Origin: Patellifolia procumbens
Lineage: Eukaryota > Streptophyta > Magnoliopsida > Caryophyllales > Amaranthaceae
Direction of reading: 5' to 3'
Assembly: GCA_947645195.1 (NCBI GenBank)
Contig: CANSGD010001376.1
Span: 992,001-1,056,000 of the forward strand
Length of the DNA: 64,000 nucleotides
Below the pieces are notes generated by a model. That model was not told where the DNA came from and searched no databases. It was given only the letters and a program-made list of their open reading frames with translations. Positions 1 to 11,573 of this stretch are shown here, piece after piece. The position numbers were made by a program, and so were the translations under genes. Position 1 is the stretch's first letter, and each line of letters begins with the position of its first letter.

Positions 1-1631
1 ATCGTTCTTATTTTTTTATGATCTATAAGATGAAATCCATTTTGATATATTTTGACACACTTTGAAAATTTTATTTTCTCTCTTTAAATCTATAAAATTG
101 GATAACTGAGTGCATTTATACAAAAATTCTGATTTTTTAATCATATAAAATGAAGTAAGTATTTAATATTCCGAATTTAATAAATCATTAAAAAATTTAA
201 TTAAATGTAATTAATTAATCGGAAAAAAATAATGCTTTCATTTTTACTTATATGCAAATTCAATAGTATACTAAATAAATGTATGAAAGATAAGAGAAAT
301 AAAGTTTGGTGGAGGTATGTCAAAAGTAAGAGAGAGAGAGGGATGTATAACTTTTTTGTGTGTCATGAGTGAGAAACATTTTTTTACATTTGTCATGAAA
401 CATGACAAATTTTATGAAAATGAGAAAGAAAGTGGTAGAGAGAGAGGGATGACAAGTATTTTTTGTTAATGAGTGACAATGGTCTAAAGCATAGTATATC
501 CAAGTGTATAATAAGTACACTCTCGACTCTTGAATAGCACAAAATTAGAGTTTTCATTGCAAAAAAGAGAGTAAATAAGGTTAAAAAATCTGGGAATTTG
601 TTCCCTCATTGATAAATCCCTCTCCTTCCCCCTTTCAGTTGTTGCAGGGGTAGCCATAATAATACAGACACCAACAAAAATTGAAAGAACAGAGCAGTGA
701 GCGAGTGGGGAGATTTGATCCACTCTGTCAGCATTTATTTTAGTCTATATAGTCCCCTCAAAATCTGGACCGTCTGTTAAAACCATTATGAATAGCTACA
801 GTAATCCTCTTGAAAAATCTACGGCTGATACATACTTACATAGGGTAGTGTGCAAACAAAAGGTGAGCTACCTATGTTGCACAGATACTTATGAAAGTCG
901 TGTGTCTATTCCGAGAATTACACAACTTGAAAAACTTTATTATTGGTAGAGTATCGTTAAAAATGTCTCATTTCCGTATCCATTTTCCGTTTTTGTTTTT
1001 GTGCAACATAGCTGAGGTACAGATGATCCATGGTCAAAGAGGAAGTAATCACTTTGTATGCACCGTTGCATTGTTATCTATATTTTTGTAACAAATATCA
1101 GGAGGTTGTTCTGAATTTCTGATGGTCCAATATTTCACACTCACTCTATTAATTTAGATTATAGTATTAAAATGGAAGAAGCCAAAAACAGTAAGGGGGG
1201 AAAAACGTAGGTCACCACTTTATTAGAGAGCAAAAGAAGGCGCCAATGAAGAGTTGCAAATTGGTGGTGGAGGAGGGTGTCAGGGATCAGCTGATCACAG
1301 ATGGGACTGGGGAGGTGCTTCCTCTAGTCATTGGACCGGAGGTTAGCGAGATACAATCCTAACACTTACGTATTACCATTCTTATAAGACTTTACAAACT
1401 AAATTAGTTGATATCTGTTTATTAGATTTTGATAATCTTTCTAATAAAACTGAGATGAGTACTTTAAGAATTAAGTTGGTATTCAGCTAACAGTTAGCTT
1501 TCGAATCGAGCAAATGCATATATGTTACAGATGAGGCAAAACTAATCCATGTTCAGAATTTTTCGAATCCAAGTAATTTTGATTTAGTACATACATAGGT
1601 CTAGTGAAACAAGAGTTCTAAATTTATTTTT
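1..1631. other. AT-rich intergenic stretch, no supported gene
   Basis: No gene could be supported here. Only short open frames are present: one of 38 codons at 1246-1362 on the plus strand, and one on the minus strand at 484-723 beginning close to a CT-rich leader-like sequence. Neither resembles a protein I recognise. The sequence is mostly A/T-rich with poly-A/T runs and AG-rich patches around 325-345 and 425-445. Confidence 0.5.
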
Positions 1632-2571
1632 GGAAAATTTGTCAGAAAGGACCTTTTAAAAGTTTATTTGTGAGAAAGGACCTTTTAAATTTTTTTTGGC
1701 TTTTAACAACCTTAAACAAAAAAAAATTTGCGAGAAGAGACCTTAAACTTGTTTTCCGACGTTGACCACCGGAAACCGGCGTTGACTAATATTTTCTCAC
1801 AAAAAAAACTCCTCTAAAAGGTCCTTTCATTAACACCCCCACCTCTCTCTCCTCCCCCACCCACATCCCACCTCCTCCCTTAACCAGCCACCGCCAACCT
1901 CACCCCCACCCCATCTTTGCCGGAGTTTGCCGGCGAGGCTACCCACCACACAGTACCCACAACCCTACCACAGCCTCCATCCATTGTTGTCCCTCTCTCC
2001 TCTCAATCCCCCCCTCTGTTTGTTGCTGCCTCATGGTATTGAGATGGAAGCTCAGAAAGAAGATGCTGGCAATGGTGTTGAAGACGGGGAGCCTGATAAT
2101 GTTGAGAGGGAGCTGTGATAGAAGGGCCCATCAATGTTGATGAGAATGTAAATCCCGATGGTATGGAGATGGGAGTTGAGAAAGAAGAGGCTGGCATTGG
2201 TGTTGAGAACCCAAAGTATGGTTTATTGCTGAATATGCCGTAGCTGAGGAAGCTGGTTTGAGTGAGTGAAAGGCGAGCAGGGGGGACGAGGAAGGTGGTC
2301 GTGTCGACGGCAGGTGGTGGTGTAGGTCCATGGTGGCGCAACCACGAGGATGAGAGGGGAAGCGAAAAGAAACAGAAGACTAGATTAGGATTGCAAATAG
2401 GAAGAAAATATTAGTCAACGCCGGTTTCCGGTGGTCAACGTCGGAAAACAAGCTCAAGGTCTCTTCTCGCAAAAAATTTTTTGTTTAAGGTTGTTAAAAG
2501 CCAATAAAATTTTAAAAGGTCCTTTCTCACAAAAAAAACTCTTTTAAAAGGTCCTTTCTCACAAATTTTCC
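1632..2571. mobile_element. Non-autonomous Mutator-like element with long TIRs
   Basis: The ends are long terminal inverted repeats of about 150 bp beginning GGAAAATTTGT and containing the repeated phrase GAGAAAGGACCTTTTAAA. The first and last 150 bp pair closely when one is reverse-complemented, including a shared segment around 1755-1790 and 2410-2445. A perfect 9-bp direct repeat, TTTATTTTT, flanks the element at 1623-1631 and 2572-2580; 9-bp duplications are diagnostic of Mutator-like elements. The core is C-rich (1840-2000), followed by two diverged copies of a short coding-like unit at about 2031-2118 and 2155-2215. No transposase is visible. Long TIRs around non-transposon sequence fit a Pack-MULE, but the source of the core is not recognised. 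Confidence 0.8.
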
Positions 2572-4650
2572 TTTATTTTTAGATTATAAAAATAACAGTT
2601 GTAATATGTGATGAGTGGTGACAAGCAATAGATCTTATTCGGATATTAGCTATCCGAATCCGATTATCTGATTTTGAAACCGGATATCCGATCCAAAATA
2701 TCCAAATTTCAAGGATCGGATATTCAGAATTTGCATTTTGATATTTCGGATCGAATTTTTTTGCACACCCCCTAATAAGTATGGGGTAATAGGAAGAAGT
2801 AAGGTCATATAATGAGGGTGATATTACATAGGACAACTTCATAAAGAAGTTTACTAGTCAAATTCATAATATAAGTAACAATGCCAATAAAGTGGCCCCT
2901 TTATTTCTTTCCTTCGTAAAATGTAGATACTTTGGACATTGATTTAGATCAAGCAATGTTGTTTCACCAATTGATTAGTCGTTTGAATAAGATTGTCAGT
3001 TGTTTATGAAGCAATGGCATGTAATACAAAAGTCGAGGGTACATATAATGGAGGTTCATGAAAGCAACACCTTTCGAATATATAATACTACTAGATTTCT
3101 ATGAATGCGATGTGTGCGACAAAATTTTTATTATGAAATTTTATAATTTATAGTAGATAATTTTATAAATAGTCGCATCTTACCACTTAAAACTTTTCAT
3201 GTTTTTAGAAATTCCCACCTATCATTCCCAATTTTATTAGAAAAATTCATTAAGGTGAGAGTTTCTAAAAACGTGAAAATTTTAGGTGGTTTTGAACAAA
3301 AAATTCCTAATTTTATTTGCATACGATATGTGTTTTGACTACTGTAACATGATAAAATATATAGGTACACAACATATTTCATTTTCAAGCTAAATTCATT
3401 TTGGCTATTTTCTTTGAAACATCCCTTACTCCCCACCATCAACTACAACTTTTGTTATATAGTACCTGATAAGGTATTTTTTGAAACGTTCCTTCACTTA
3501 TGAACAATCAATTACTCATGTATTTCAAAAGCATATAAAAATATAACAAAGTAGGTGTCTATATATAGATCTCAAGAAAATATAATCATTTATATATTTT
3601 TTAATTGTTTTTACTTTGTAGGTTTTTAGATATTTTAGTTAGAAGTTTTGAACATCTTTTATTAAAATCTGATGGCTAAAACTTAATTACTTAATAAACT
3701 CATTGATTTTTTTTATTTCTTATTTCTTTTTGGTGTCCACCCCCACCTCTTCACTTATATAATAGAGATCCATAAAGGTTTACCCGGAAGTAAAAACGCA
3801 AAATGTAACCAAAATCCACGATAATCCTAAAGATACCCAATATTATGACAATATCGAGTTCAACTTGAAGTGAATTAAAACTAGCATAATCTGAAAACCG
3901 AACCCAAAATAACACCAGCCTTCACTTTCTGATTTTTTTTTTTCGAGAGATTCACTTTCTTTTTTGATTCATCTGCCATGTTTCTAATCTCTACGTTTCA
4001 ATTTTTCCCAAAATGGATATACTTAATTATGCAACCCCGATAAAACTTCCTTTTATATGATCGTAATATTTCTTACAGATGTGTCTTTACACAGACAGCA
4101 TAGTTACGAGATATAATTAAGAGGGTAGATTACAAATAAATGTTAGCTACTCATTTAGTCATTGATCCATACTTACTTACTTAGCAATACTGAGAGATTA
4201 TATAGGCGAACTTTGAACAATCGGAAATTGGACCTAATTACATATATATTAACACAAATAAATTGCTCTCATTAATTCAATCCAACTCAATGGCTCGTAC
4301 CCCAATTGAATCCGGAAGATTCAGAATCCATTCAAATCCGAACTCGAAAATCTTCAGGTTTCAGACATTAACATGAATCATGTTTAACTTTACAAGTGAA
4401 TTCCAGAGAAAAAAAATGTCAACTTTACAGTGACGCTATACATGGCCTCATAGCATTGAAGAACTCGGACTTATATCAAACTGAATGTACATTTCTGATC
4501 AATTCAAGAAGTAAAAATAATTAGTAAACGAACGATCTTCACCCTGAATTATCAACATGATTCTATCATAGGAACTTACGTAAAGTTAAAAGTTAAAACT
4601 TTACCGATAAAACGATTAAGCCCTATGAACAGTAAGAGATCAGCAACAAG
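2572..4650. other. Intergenic sequence downstream of ATG12
   Basis: No gene is supported. At 2636-2770 there is a cluster of short GGATAT/ATATCC and ATCCGA motifs in both orientations, which looks like a decayed palindromic MITE. At 3183-3289 there is a short foldback, listed separately. The rest is AT-rich and holds the 3' flank of the minus-strand ATG12 gene at its right end. Confidence 0.45.
3183..3289. repeat. Short foldback element (107 bp)
   Basis: The left arm starting CCACTTAAAACTTTTCATG and the right arm ending AAAATTTTAGGTGG are imperfect reverse complements over about 35 bp each; both contain the phrase GTTTTTAGAAA when read 5'->3' on their own strand. The loop is about 40 bp. A short miniature inverted-repeat element or a relic of one is likely; no clear target duplication was seen. 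Confidence 0.5.
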
Positions 4651-7600
4651 TCATCCCCACGCCATTGAACAGGCATAATTGACAACCAGCTTACCATCAA
4701 TTCCAAAGTTCTGCAATGATATACAATTGGTTAGCTGTTTGAAAGTTGCTTCCTCAGGGCAGAAGGTCTTTTATTGCCCCTCCTTACTCTTTTTTAGTAG
4801 GAAGGGAAGTGAGTCGAGGTTCAGGCAGTGATTACTAGGATGTAAAACTACCTATGCATACCATTAAACAGCATTATATGGCAGATGAAAGATCTAACCC
4901 CGTTTGCGACAGTACTTACTACTTAGCCTTAGTCAACTGGAAGAACATTTGCAGCGTTTAGTGACGGTATCTATTATGAAATGAACAAGCAGCTATTTGG
5001 TTTTGGAAACGAAGAAAAAGACGACTTAGGACATCAAGGTTTCCTAGCTGTGACAGAAGGCTTTAAAAAAATGTATGGCAAAGGAAAAGATTGGTCTACG
5101 GGTCTCTTAACTCTCCACACTGCCGAGTAACTTGACAAATACTTTTTGACTTTGGAATGAATACTATACGCAATCAAGGAAGAGGCTGAACCAATCAACT
5201 GATCAATGACTGCGTAGATTCCTGGAGAAAAGAAAACCCATCATGATATCCATTCAGGTATTCAAGAATGATTCATCATTCAATAGCGTTCTACACTTCA
5301 ATTGCCGAGAGCAACTCTTCCCCAAACACCGACAAGTGTACTTAGTTAACCCCCAGATGAAGACTGTCAAACCAATTGCTTTTCACAACTAAACAGAGCA
5401 GGCACACCAAAAGAACTTCATATTGAGGTCTACTAATTGGGCAGTAAATCAAGTTCCAAGCCATGCACCAATTTATTACTTAAAGCAATCCCACGGACTA
5501 CCTCCATGGCTCACACTACAAGGGATGCGATTCCACAAACCCCGGCAAAGGTGAATGACCAAATGATGCCATACAAGCTCAAAATAACAAACTAAATATC
5601 TGTATATAAGTCATTTAGATACAGGAGTTTCCATTGAAAATAAAAATAAAATCGAGTATTCTAAAAAATATAAACGATGGTTAAGAATGGAAATCTTGGA
5701 CAAACAGTCAACACCGATGACACATAGCTACCAAGGAACAACTCGAACAGAACAGGAAAAGAACATGTCAGAGCCAACTTTACAAGTTTCATCTACAGAA
5801 ATTATCTACAACATTACTCCACATTTAACATAATTTAAGGAAATTTGGAAATATATAGCAAGTTATCGAAATAACTTCCTTTCTTCTTCGTTTTCTTTTA
5901 ATTCTTAACTACTAAAATATAGATCCACTATGGCTCACTTCTTCTTGCTTTTGAGTTCACCCAATTTTACTCGTTTGCCTCTCAATAATCTCCACGAGTA
6001 ATAGGCTTGGCTAAATAGGGAGCCTGTTTGAGGAGGATTGAGTTCTCAATTTCTTTCAAGAATTACATTTGGGTTTTAAGGTTTATCTTTGGCATGGTGC
6101 AACCGAATTCTAAAAGAAGGTTGTTTTTTAAAAAAATTGATTTTGGAGAATTACAATTGTTGGAAGGAAAAAAACAAGAAGGTTTGCAATTTCTTTGAGA
6201 ATTACAATAGTAGATAGAAAAAATCAAAATTTTGAAAGCTAAAGCAAATCAATTCACTCTTAAATTCATAAATCCTAATTTACTACTTGAAATTACTTTC
6301 TAAATTGTAAAAATCCTTTTCAGCTGATAGCACCTAATTGATTTACTTTAACACCTTCATTTTTTATAATTTCATTGGAGCAACTCCCAATTGATGAACT
6401 TAAACCCAAATCTCAAATTGATTAAGAAGTCAATCCTTCTCAAATGAGCTTTTCTTTGCCCCTTACTTATGAATAATTTTGAGAGGGAAATGGGAAAAAT
6501 TTAGGGTGAAAATCAAAAGCATGAATAACTGAGCCATCGTGGATGAAGAATTCCAAGGAAGGCATAGCAATTGTATAACATTTGGAACATAAAAGGTAGT
6601 TAGATTGAAAAATAAGGAAGATAGTTAATTCTAATACTTGGTACAAGAAATGCAGACAGATGACACTATGCTGAGATATAAGAATAATTAAATTTATTAG
6701 ACCTTCTGTGCAATAGAGCATAGAACAAAAAAAACAAAAACAAAAACAATCTACTCTTACAAGATCTCAAACTCAAAGAGTTTCCGATCAAGAGAAAAGA
6801 CGACTTACATTGTAGAGATCTACCACAGCTTCATCTGGATTAGGAGAAAAGGCACTGTTGATATACACAAACTGCACAAAGGTATTCAAAACTAAAAATA
6901 TTAATAAATTTCTCTGAGGCAAAGGAGAATAAAGGACACAATCACACAAGAAGCCACCAACCAAAGTATCTCTATGAAGCTGACGTCGTAAAAAATCAAT
7001 AACGCTAGCAAATCTGTCAGTGCCAGAGACCTAAAAAAGCAACAGAGTTCAAAATAATGAAATCAGAGCAAATTTAGCGAGAACAAAGAACAGGTAAACT
7101 GTGGCTTATTAATCAGCACAAAAAAAGATAAAGCCACAGATTAATACAGCACAGACCAATTCATAGAAAGAAATTTTCCCTAGGACAGACTCGTCCTGTT
7201 TTTACAGCTGATAACAAGTCATCAGTGCACCACTATTCTGTTCATGAGACAATTAACAAACAGAGGTGAGGGGTATGCAATGGGACACTCTTATTCGCTT
7301 CATGTGTATTGAGATTTCAAAACAAAAGACCTCTTTGGGAAAACCACCCTTAGTACTCGAACAAGACCTTGCAAATAGCCGATAGAGCAACCTGGGAGTT
7401 TGTCTCATCACAACAAATCCTGCCAGCCCAGAACCCCATAGTCAACAATCTCAAATGCCCTTCCTTACCCTCAAACTAGTCCATCATGAATGTGGACACT
7501 TCCTTCATCAATGCCAGGTCGCCAACAAGAATTGCAATAGTTCTTTATGATTGTAAAGGTTAGTGGATCAAGGAATTTTGCAAACATATATTAACATCCA

Positions 7601-10049
7601 GTCTTCTTGTTAGAGTTAGCTAGTAAAGAAGGTCTACAACTCCCTCACATGGAAGGAGTGCATAATGAACTCAGATGCACAGCAAGTACTAATGAAGAAG
7701 AAATAAGATATAAAGGGATGATATTTTTAAAACTAGTAGCAGGGACTACCACACTCTTTAAGCATTTGAGTGGTTTAGACACTCCCATAAATGTCTCACC
7801 ATTTCGGGATGACTTTCTCTATCAATTTCACCTCTTTTTATTCTCTTCTCAGCATAACTGACTCTGCCACATTTTGCCACCTCACTGATCCTTCTAACAG
7901 TTACAGAACCACGTTGCTTCCCTTTACTATCCCTGTAGTGGTGACCTGCATAAGTTTTCAGAACAAGAGGCTTGGAATCATTAGGTGAGATCATTTATAA
8001 TGATAACACCAACTTGTCTTAAACTCTTTTCCTTCGTCACTTAGTGGAGCAATATACAAAGGGTGTTCTATAGGAGGCTTGGAAATATTAGAAGAGGTTA
8101 GGTGAGGTCAGTTATACTAATTACCCCAACCCGTCTGTTTCTTTGTCACTTAGTGGAGCGAGATGAAAGTGTGTTCTACCAACAATTAAATCTAGTGAAT
8201 AATCTTAAACCATCTTTAGACCAATCAAAAATATCCCCCCCCCCACTCACACACACTCCCCTGTGTAGTGCCTATCCCAATATATATATATACCCTGCAG
8301 GCACAGAAACAACCCAAAAGTATATTATAATTAGAAGATTTACCCTCAAACTAGTGAAGTGTTTCCCCCTTTTCCATTAAGGCAACCTCATCAGGATGGT
8401 ATTGCTTGATTAGTGATACCTAGTAACAACAAAACACTTTCATCCCTTCATCTAACATCTCCTGTTAAGGGATCTGTAGCAAAACCAAATCGCTCACTGG
8501 TTACTAATTAGTCAAGTGCTATAAACAATTCGTAGAGTAAGAAGTCCCTACAAATCCTCATGTTTACTCACCAGTCAAAATTTTCCTTATATCACTCTCC
8601 AATCAAACCATTTGTCCTTACACCGGAAACTAGTAAGTAGCTCATAGTCAAGGTTTTCCCTAATATATCCACATCCTTAGTCTTCACTCCAAGATCATCA
8701 AAAGTAAGGTTCCGTTTGTTTTGGTGGAAAATCATTTTCGCGGAAAAAGATTTTCCTCCATCTTCCATTTTCCTGTTTGTTTTGATAAGGGGTGAAAAAC
8801 AATTTTTTTCAAGGTGGGAAATCTTCTCAAAAGAAGAAAACCAATTTCATTGTGTAACGAAGGTATACAACATTTTCCTCTTCACTCCTTACTTCTCTTT
8901 ATTCTCTCCTCCCATCTTTCCTTCTCTTTTATTTCTTTTACCATTTCTCCCTAGGTTTTCCTCCAATCAAACAAACAAAGGAAAACTTTATTTAAAATTA
9001 TGTTTTCCATTGATAAATATTTTCCTTGAAAAGTGATTTTCCATCAAAACAAACAGAGCAACTAAACCAAAATTCCTTAGTAACATTGTCATCCCCAAAA
9101 ATTCCCCTAAGCTAACATCCACAATTCCATGATCAAAAAGCTTGCTAACCTAGGTTCATAAACTATTGCTATACAAGAACCATAACCATTAAACCAACAA
9201 CGTATCAACAATGCCGTTTTGCTATTACAAAATCAGTCAGCCCACTTTCCAAGATGATCATTTCAGCTAATCACAACAAGCATCAAATTCAGCAACTCTG
9301 ATCTCTCAAATTAGTAAGAGGCTCATCACTCATGTATCGATACCCGCTTCCTATTAAGGGTATTTTCTTCTAACCTTAAAAAAATAAGTTTCGGGTTTGC
9401 TCAGGTCCAATCACCTGTGATCAGCCAGGGATAAAATCAATTAATAAATGGGAAATCAAGGGTGATGACTATGAGTACCAATCAAGTCTAAATAAGTTCA
9501 GTTCAAGTGAAGAGAACGCACCCTAAGCTATAGGCAACAAGACCTGCATTCATCCACGGTGATATATACGATAATACGAATGCCAAACTAAACCCAATAA
9601 TTCTAGATCACTTCAATCGTAATAATGTACTCATATTTGAAAACACCAAAGTGTATGAAAAATTCTTGAATCCCACATTTTCCACTACAACATATTCAAA
9701 TAGAAATAAAAGAATGACCTAGGTCACTTATCAAGTTATCATCGATTAGCATAATTTGTAAAATTATGGGTATTCAGGTCAATTGAAAAGTAATTCAGCG
9801 AGAAAAAAAATAAAATTGCTATAATTAAAACCATAAAAAGAAGCAAAACCTTGAATTTTTGTTGCTTGAGAATGGGAGCATCACCAGTAGCCCTCAAGTG
9901 GATCACAACTGCATAACACAAAAAGTGTGAAATAATAAAACTATACGAGATTGAATAATAGAGAAAATACCCCCAAAAGAGAGGAATAATAGCAGTGATG
10001 AATTGAGGATTTAACCTTTTCGAACAGCACTGGGTGATTCGGAAGCCAT
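4651..10049 (-). CDS. ATG12: Ubiquitin-like autophagy protein ATG12 (five exons)
   Basis: ATG12 is the ubiquitin-like modifier that ATG7 (E1-like) and ATG10 (E2-like) attach to ATG5; the conjugate with ATG16 then drives lipidation of ATG8 at the growing autophagosome. The coding exons, in transcript order, are 10016-10049, 9850-9908, 6962-7030, 6809-6871 and 4651-4710. All junctions are GT-AG and the phases join without error to a 94-residue protein, the normal length for plant ATG12. It starts MASESPSAVRK, continues with the family block HLRATGDAPILKQ (residues 15-27), then VIDFLRRQLHRDTLFVYINS and FSPNPDE, and ends NYACSMAWG. The C-terminal glycine, which forms the isopeptide bond with ATG5, is the last residue, so no processing is needed. 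The introns are 107, 2819, 90 and 2098 bp; the large ones contain repeats. Recognition rests on family sequence known from Arabidopsis. Expression is not shown. Confidence 0.96.
7966..8179. repeat. Diverged tandem duplication in ATG12 intron 2
   Basis: Two adjacent copies of about 105 bp (7966-8070 and 8072-8179) both begin AG(A/G)AGGCTTGGAA and both contain GTCACTTAGTGGAGC followed by GTGTTCTA. They differ at many positions, so the duplication is old. It lies in the 2819-bp intron of ATG12 and has no evident coding capacity. Confidence 0.6.
8709..9059. mobile_element. MITE in ATG12 intron 2
   Basis: The left end (from 8709, containing CCGTTTGTTTTGGTGGAAAA) and the reverse complement of the right end (containing CTGTTTGTTTTGATGGAAAA) match over about 30 bp, with further pairing of GGAAAA-rich segments inside. 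The length (351 bp), AT-rich interior and absence of coding sequence fit a miniature inverted-repeat element. The flanks give only a weak candidate target duplication, so the superfamily (hAT is most likely from the GTTTGTTT type of end) is not settled. Confidence 0.6.
9385..9530. repeat. Dispersed repeat copy 1 (ATG12 intron 2)
   Basis: This segment, containing AGTTCAAGTGAAGA followed shortly by CACCCTAAG and preceded by CAATCAAGTC, recurs in diverged form at 41135-41265 in an intron of the kinase gene. Both copies are in the same orientation on the plus strand. It is probably a mid-size dispersed repeat or degraded MITE. Confidence 0.45.
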
Positions 10050-10975
10050 GGGAATTGGGAAGCTGCAATTAAGAAAAGGTTGAGGAAGAATTTGTAATTG
10101 GGTTTTTTGAGGAGTCAAGAGTTGGAAGACTAACAAAATTGAAATCATGGAGCATAAGAAAGCCTCCTATAAAATACTTCATCCGTTCCAAAATACGTGT
10201 TATAACAAATTAGATCCTATGAGCACCATGCTCACACCCAAAAACACAACTCTATTACTCTAATACAAGGATATACATTAAAAGTATTTAAATAAACATC
10301 AGTTTAAATTTAAAATCACGGTTACCAGCAATATTTAAGATGTTAATTTATCTTATGTTATTATTCATTCACGATATTTAAGATGTGCATGTAAGAATAT
10401 TAAATGTACATTAGACAATCTACTTAATTTTATTAAAAATTACTTGTACTCACAATTTTCATTCAAAAAAATTCAATTTCAAATTTCTGCAAAAAAGGCG
10501 GTAATATGGATTGAACATTAGAAGGATTTAAATGAACATCAATTCAAAAATCATTTCGAATTCAAAAAGTAATTATCCCTACCAATATTTAAGATGTTCA
10601 TTTATCTTATGCTATTGTTCATTCATGATATTTAAGTTGTTCATTACGAATAACAAATATACATTAGATTATCAACTTAATTTTTATCAAAAATGACTTG
10701 TACTTACCATACAAAAATTTTCAAATTCAATTTTTTGCAAAAACAAGGCAATAATACGGAATGAACATTAGAGGATTTAAATGAACATCCATTCAAAATA
10801 ATTCAAATTTAAAAGTACAAGTTATATGTGAATTTTGGTTACTCTTTATATTTTTTCGTTCAACTTCATTCATATTCCTATTTAAAAGTCTTGCATTGAT
10901 GTATGATTCTTTATAACTCTTGATCATATGATTTTTGGTGTGGAGTTTGATGTGTAAGGACCACTATACACTAAG
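10050..10975. repeat. ATG12 upstream region with diverged tandem repeats
   Basis: The first 100-150 bp left of 10200 is the likely 5' leader and proximal promoter of the minus-strand ATG12. From about 10273 to 10820 there are two and a partial third diverged copies of an AT-rich unit of roughly 240-250 bp; the phrases GAACATTAGA(A)GGATTTAAATGAACATC-like and ATATTTAAGATGTTCATTTATC-like recur at 10273, 10513 and 10764. No gene is visible. The 5-bp LTR target site CTAAG is at 10971-10975. Confidence 0.55.
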
Positions 10976-11542
10976 TGTGGTAAGTAAAAATCAGTCTCTC
11001 GTAGAAAGGCCACGTGGCAGAATCCCTGACTGACGCGTGTCACCTATCAAGGTAAAACACATGTCCAAATCAATGACTAACGCGTGTCACCCTATGACGG
11101 TAGACACGTGCCAACATCATAAAACTGCCAATGATTGCAAAAGGCCCAATGTGAGGCAAGCCCAAAATCAGGATATATTCTCCTAAACAATACATCTATG
11201 CCACTAGTCAAATAGACATTGGTTGTCCAATGAAAAGACCCTATTTTAGGGCAAAACTAGGAGTCTCAAGCACTCCTAACTAGTATAAATATAAATACTC
11301 TTATGTCACACCAGAAAAGGTAAGATTCACACATCCCCATAAATGCTACTATTGTCATATCAGAACATCTCTCCCTAGATTTTATCTCCCTAGAATGCTG
11401 ACATAAGCATCGGAGGGGGAATCAACCCAACCCTCCCGGGTTAGTTTCCTTCGTGCAGGGTCGAAGCAAGGATCGGATTGTTACCTACACAAGTCTTAGC
11501 AATTACCCTTTTACCCTTGAAAAAATCAAGCATTCAACAACA
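10976..11542 (+). repeat. 5' LTR of the gypsy element
   Basis: 567 bp, starting TGTGGTAAG and ending TTCAACAACA. U3 holds a direct repeat of ACGCGTGTCAC (11033-11043 and 11080-11090) and two CACGTG G-boxes (11011-11016 and 11105-11110). A TATA box, TATAAATA, is at 11284-11291. The 5' flank is CTAAG. Confidence 0.92.
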
Positions 11543-11544
11543 TT

Positions 11545-11562
11545 TGGCGCCGTCTGTGGGGA
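11545..11562 (+). other. Primer-binding site of the gypsy element
   Basis: TGGCGCCGTCTGTGGGGA begins two bases after the 5' LTR. TGGCGCC-type sites, complementary to a tRNA 3' end after its CCA, are usual in Tat/Ogre and Athila gypsy elements. Which tRNA is used cannot be decided by eye. Confidence 0.8.
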
Positions 11563-11573
11563 GACGTATAGTA

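Noticed and set aside
484..723. 79-codon minus-strand frame that might be a first exon of a gene leaving the left edge
   Set aside because: No similarity recognised, no clear splice donor or continuation within the window, and composition like neighbouring intergenic DNA.
1246..1362. 38-codon plus-strand frame (starting MKSCKLVVEEG) resembling coding sequence
   Set aside because: Codon use looks gene-like, but no family is recognised and there is no supported exon context; could be an old gene fragment.
8220..8250. C-run and (TA)n near a short plus-strand frame in ATG12 intron 2
   Set aside because: Simple-sequence DNA within an intron; no gene support.
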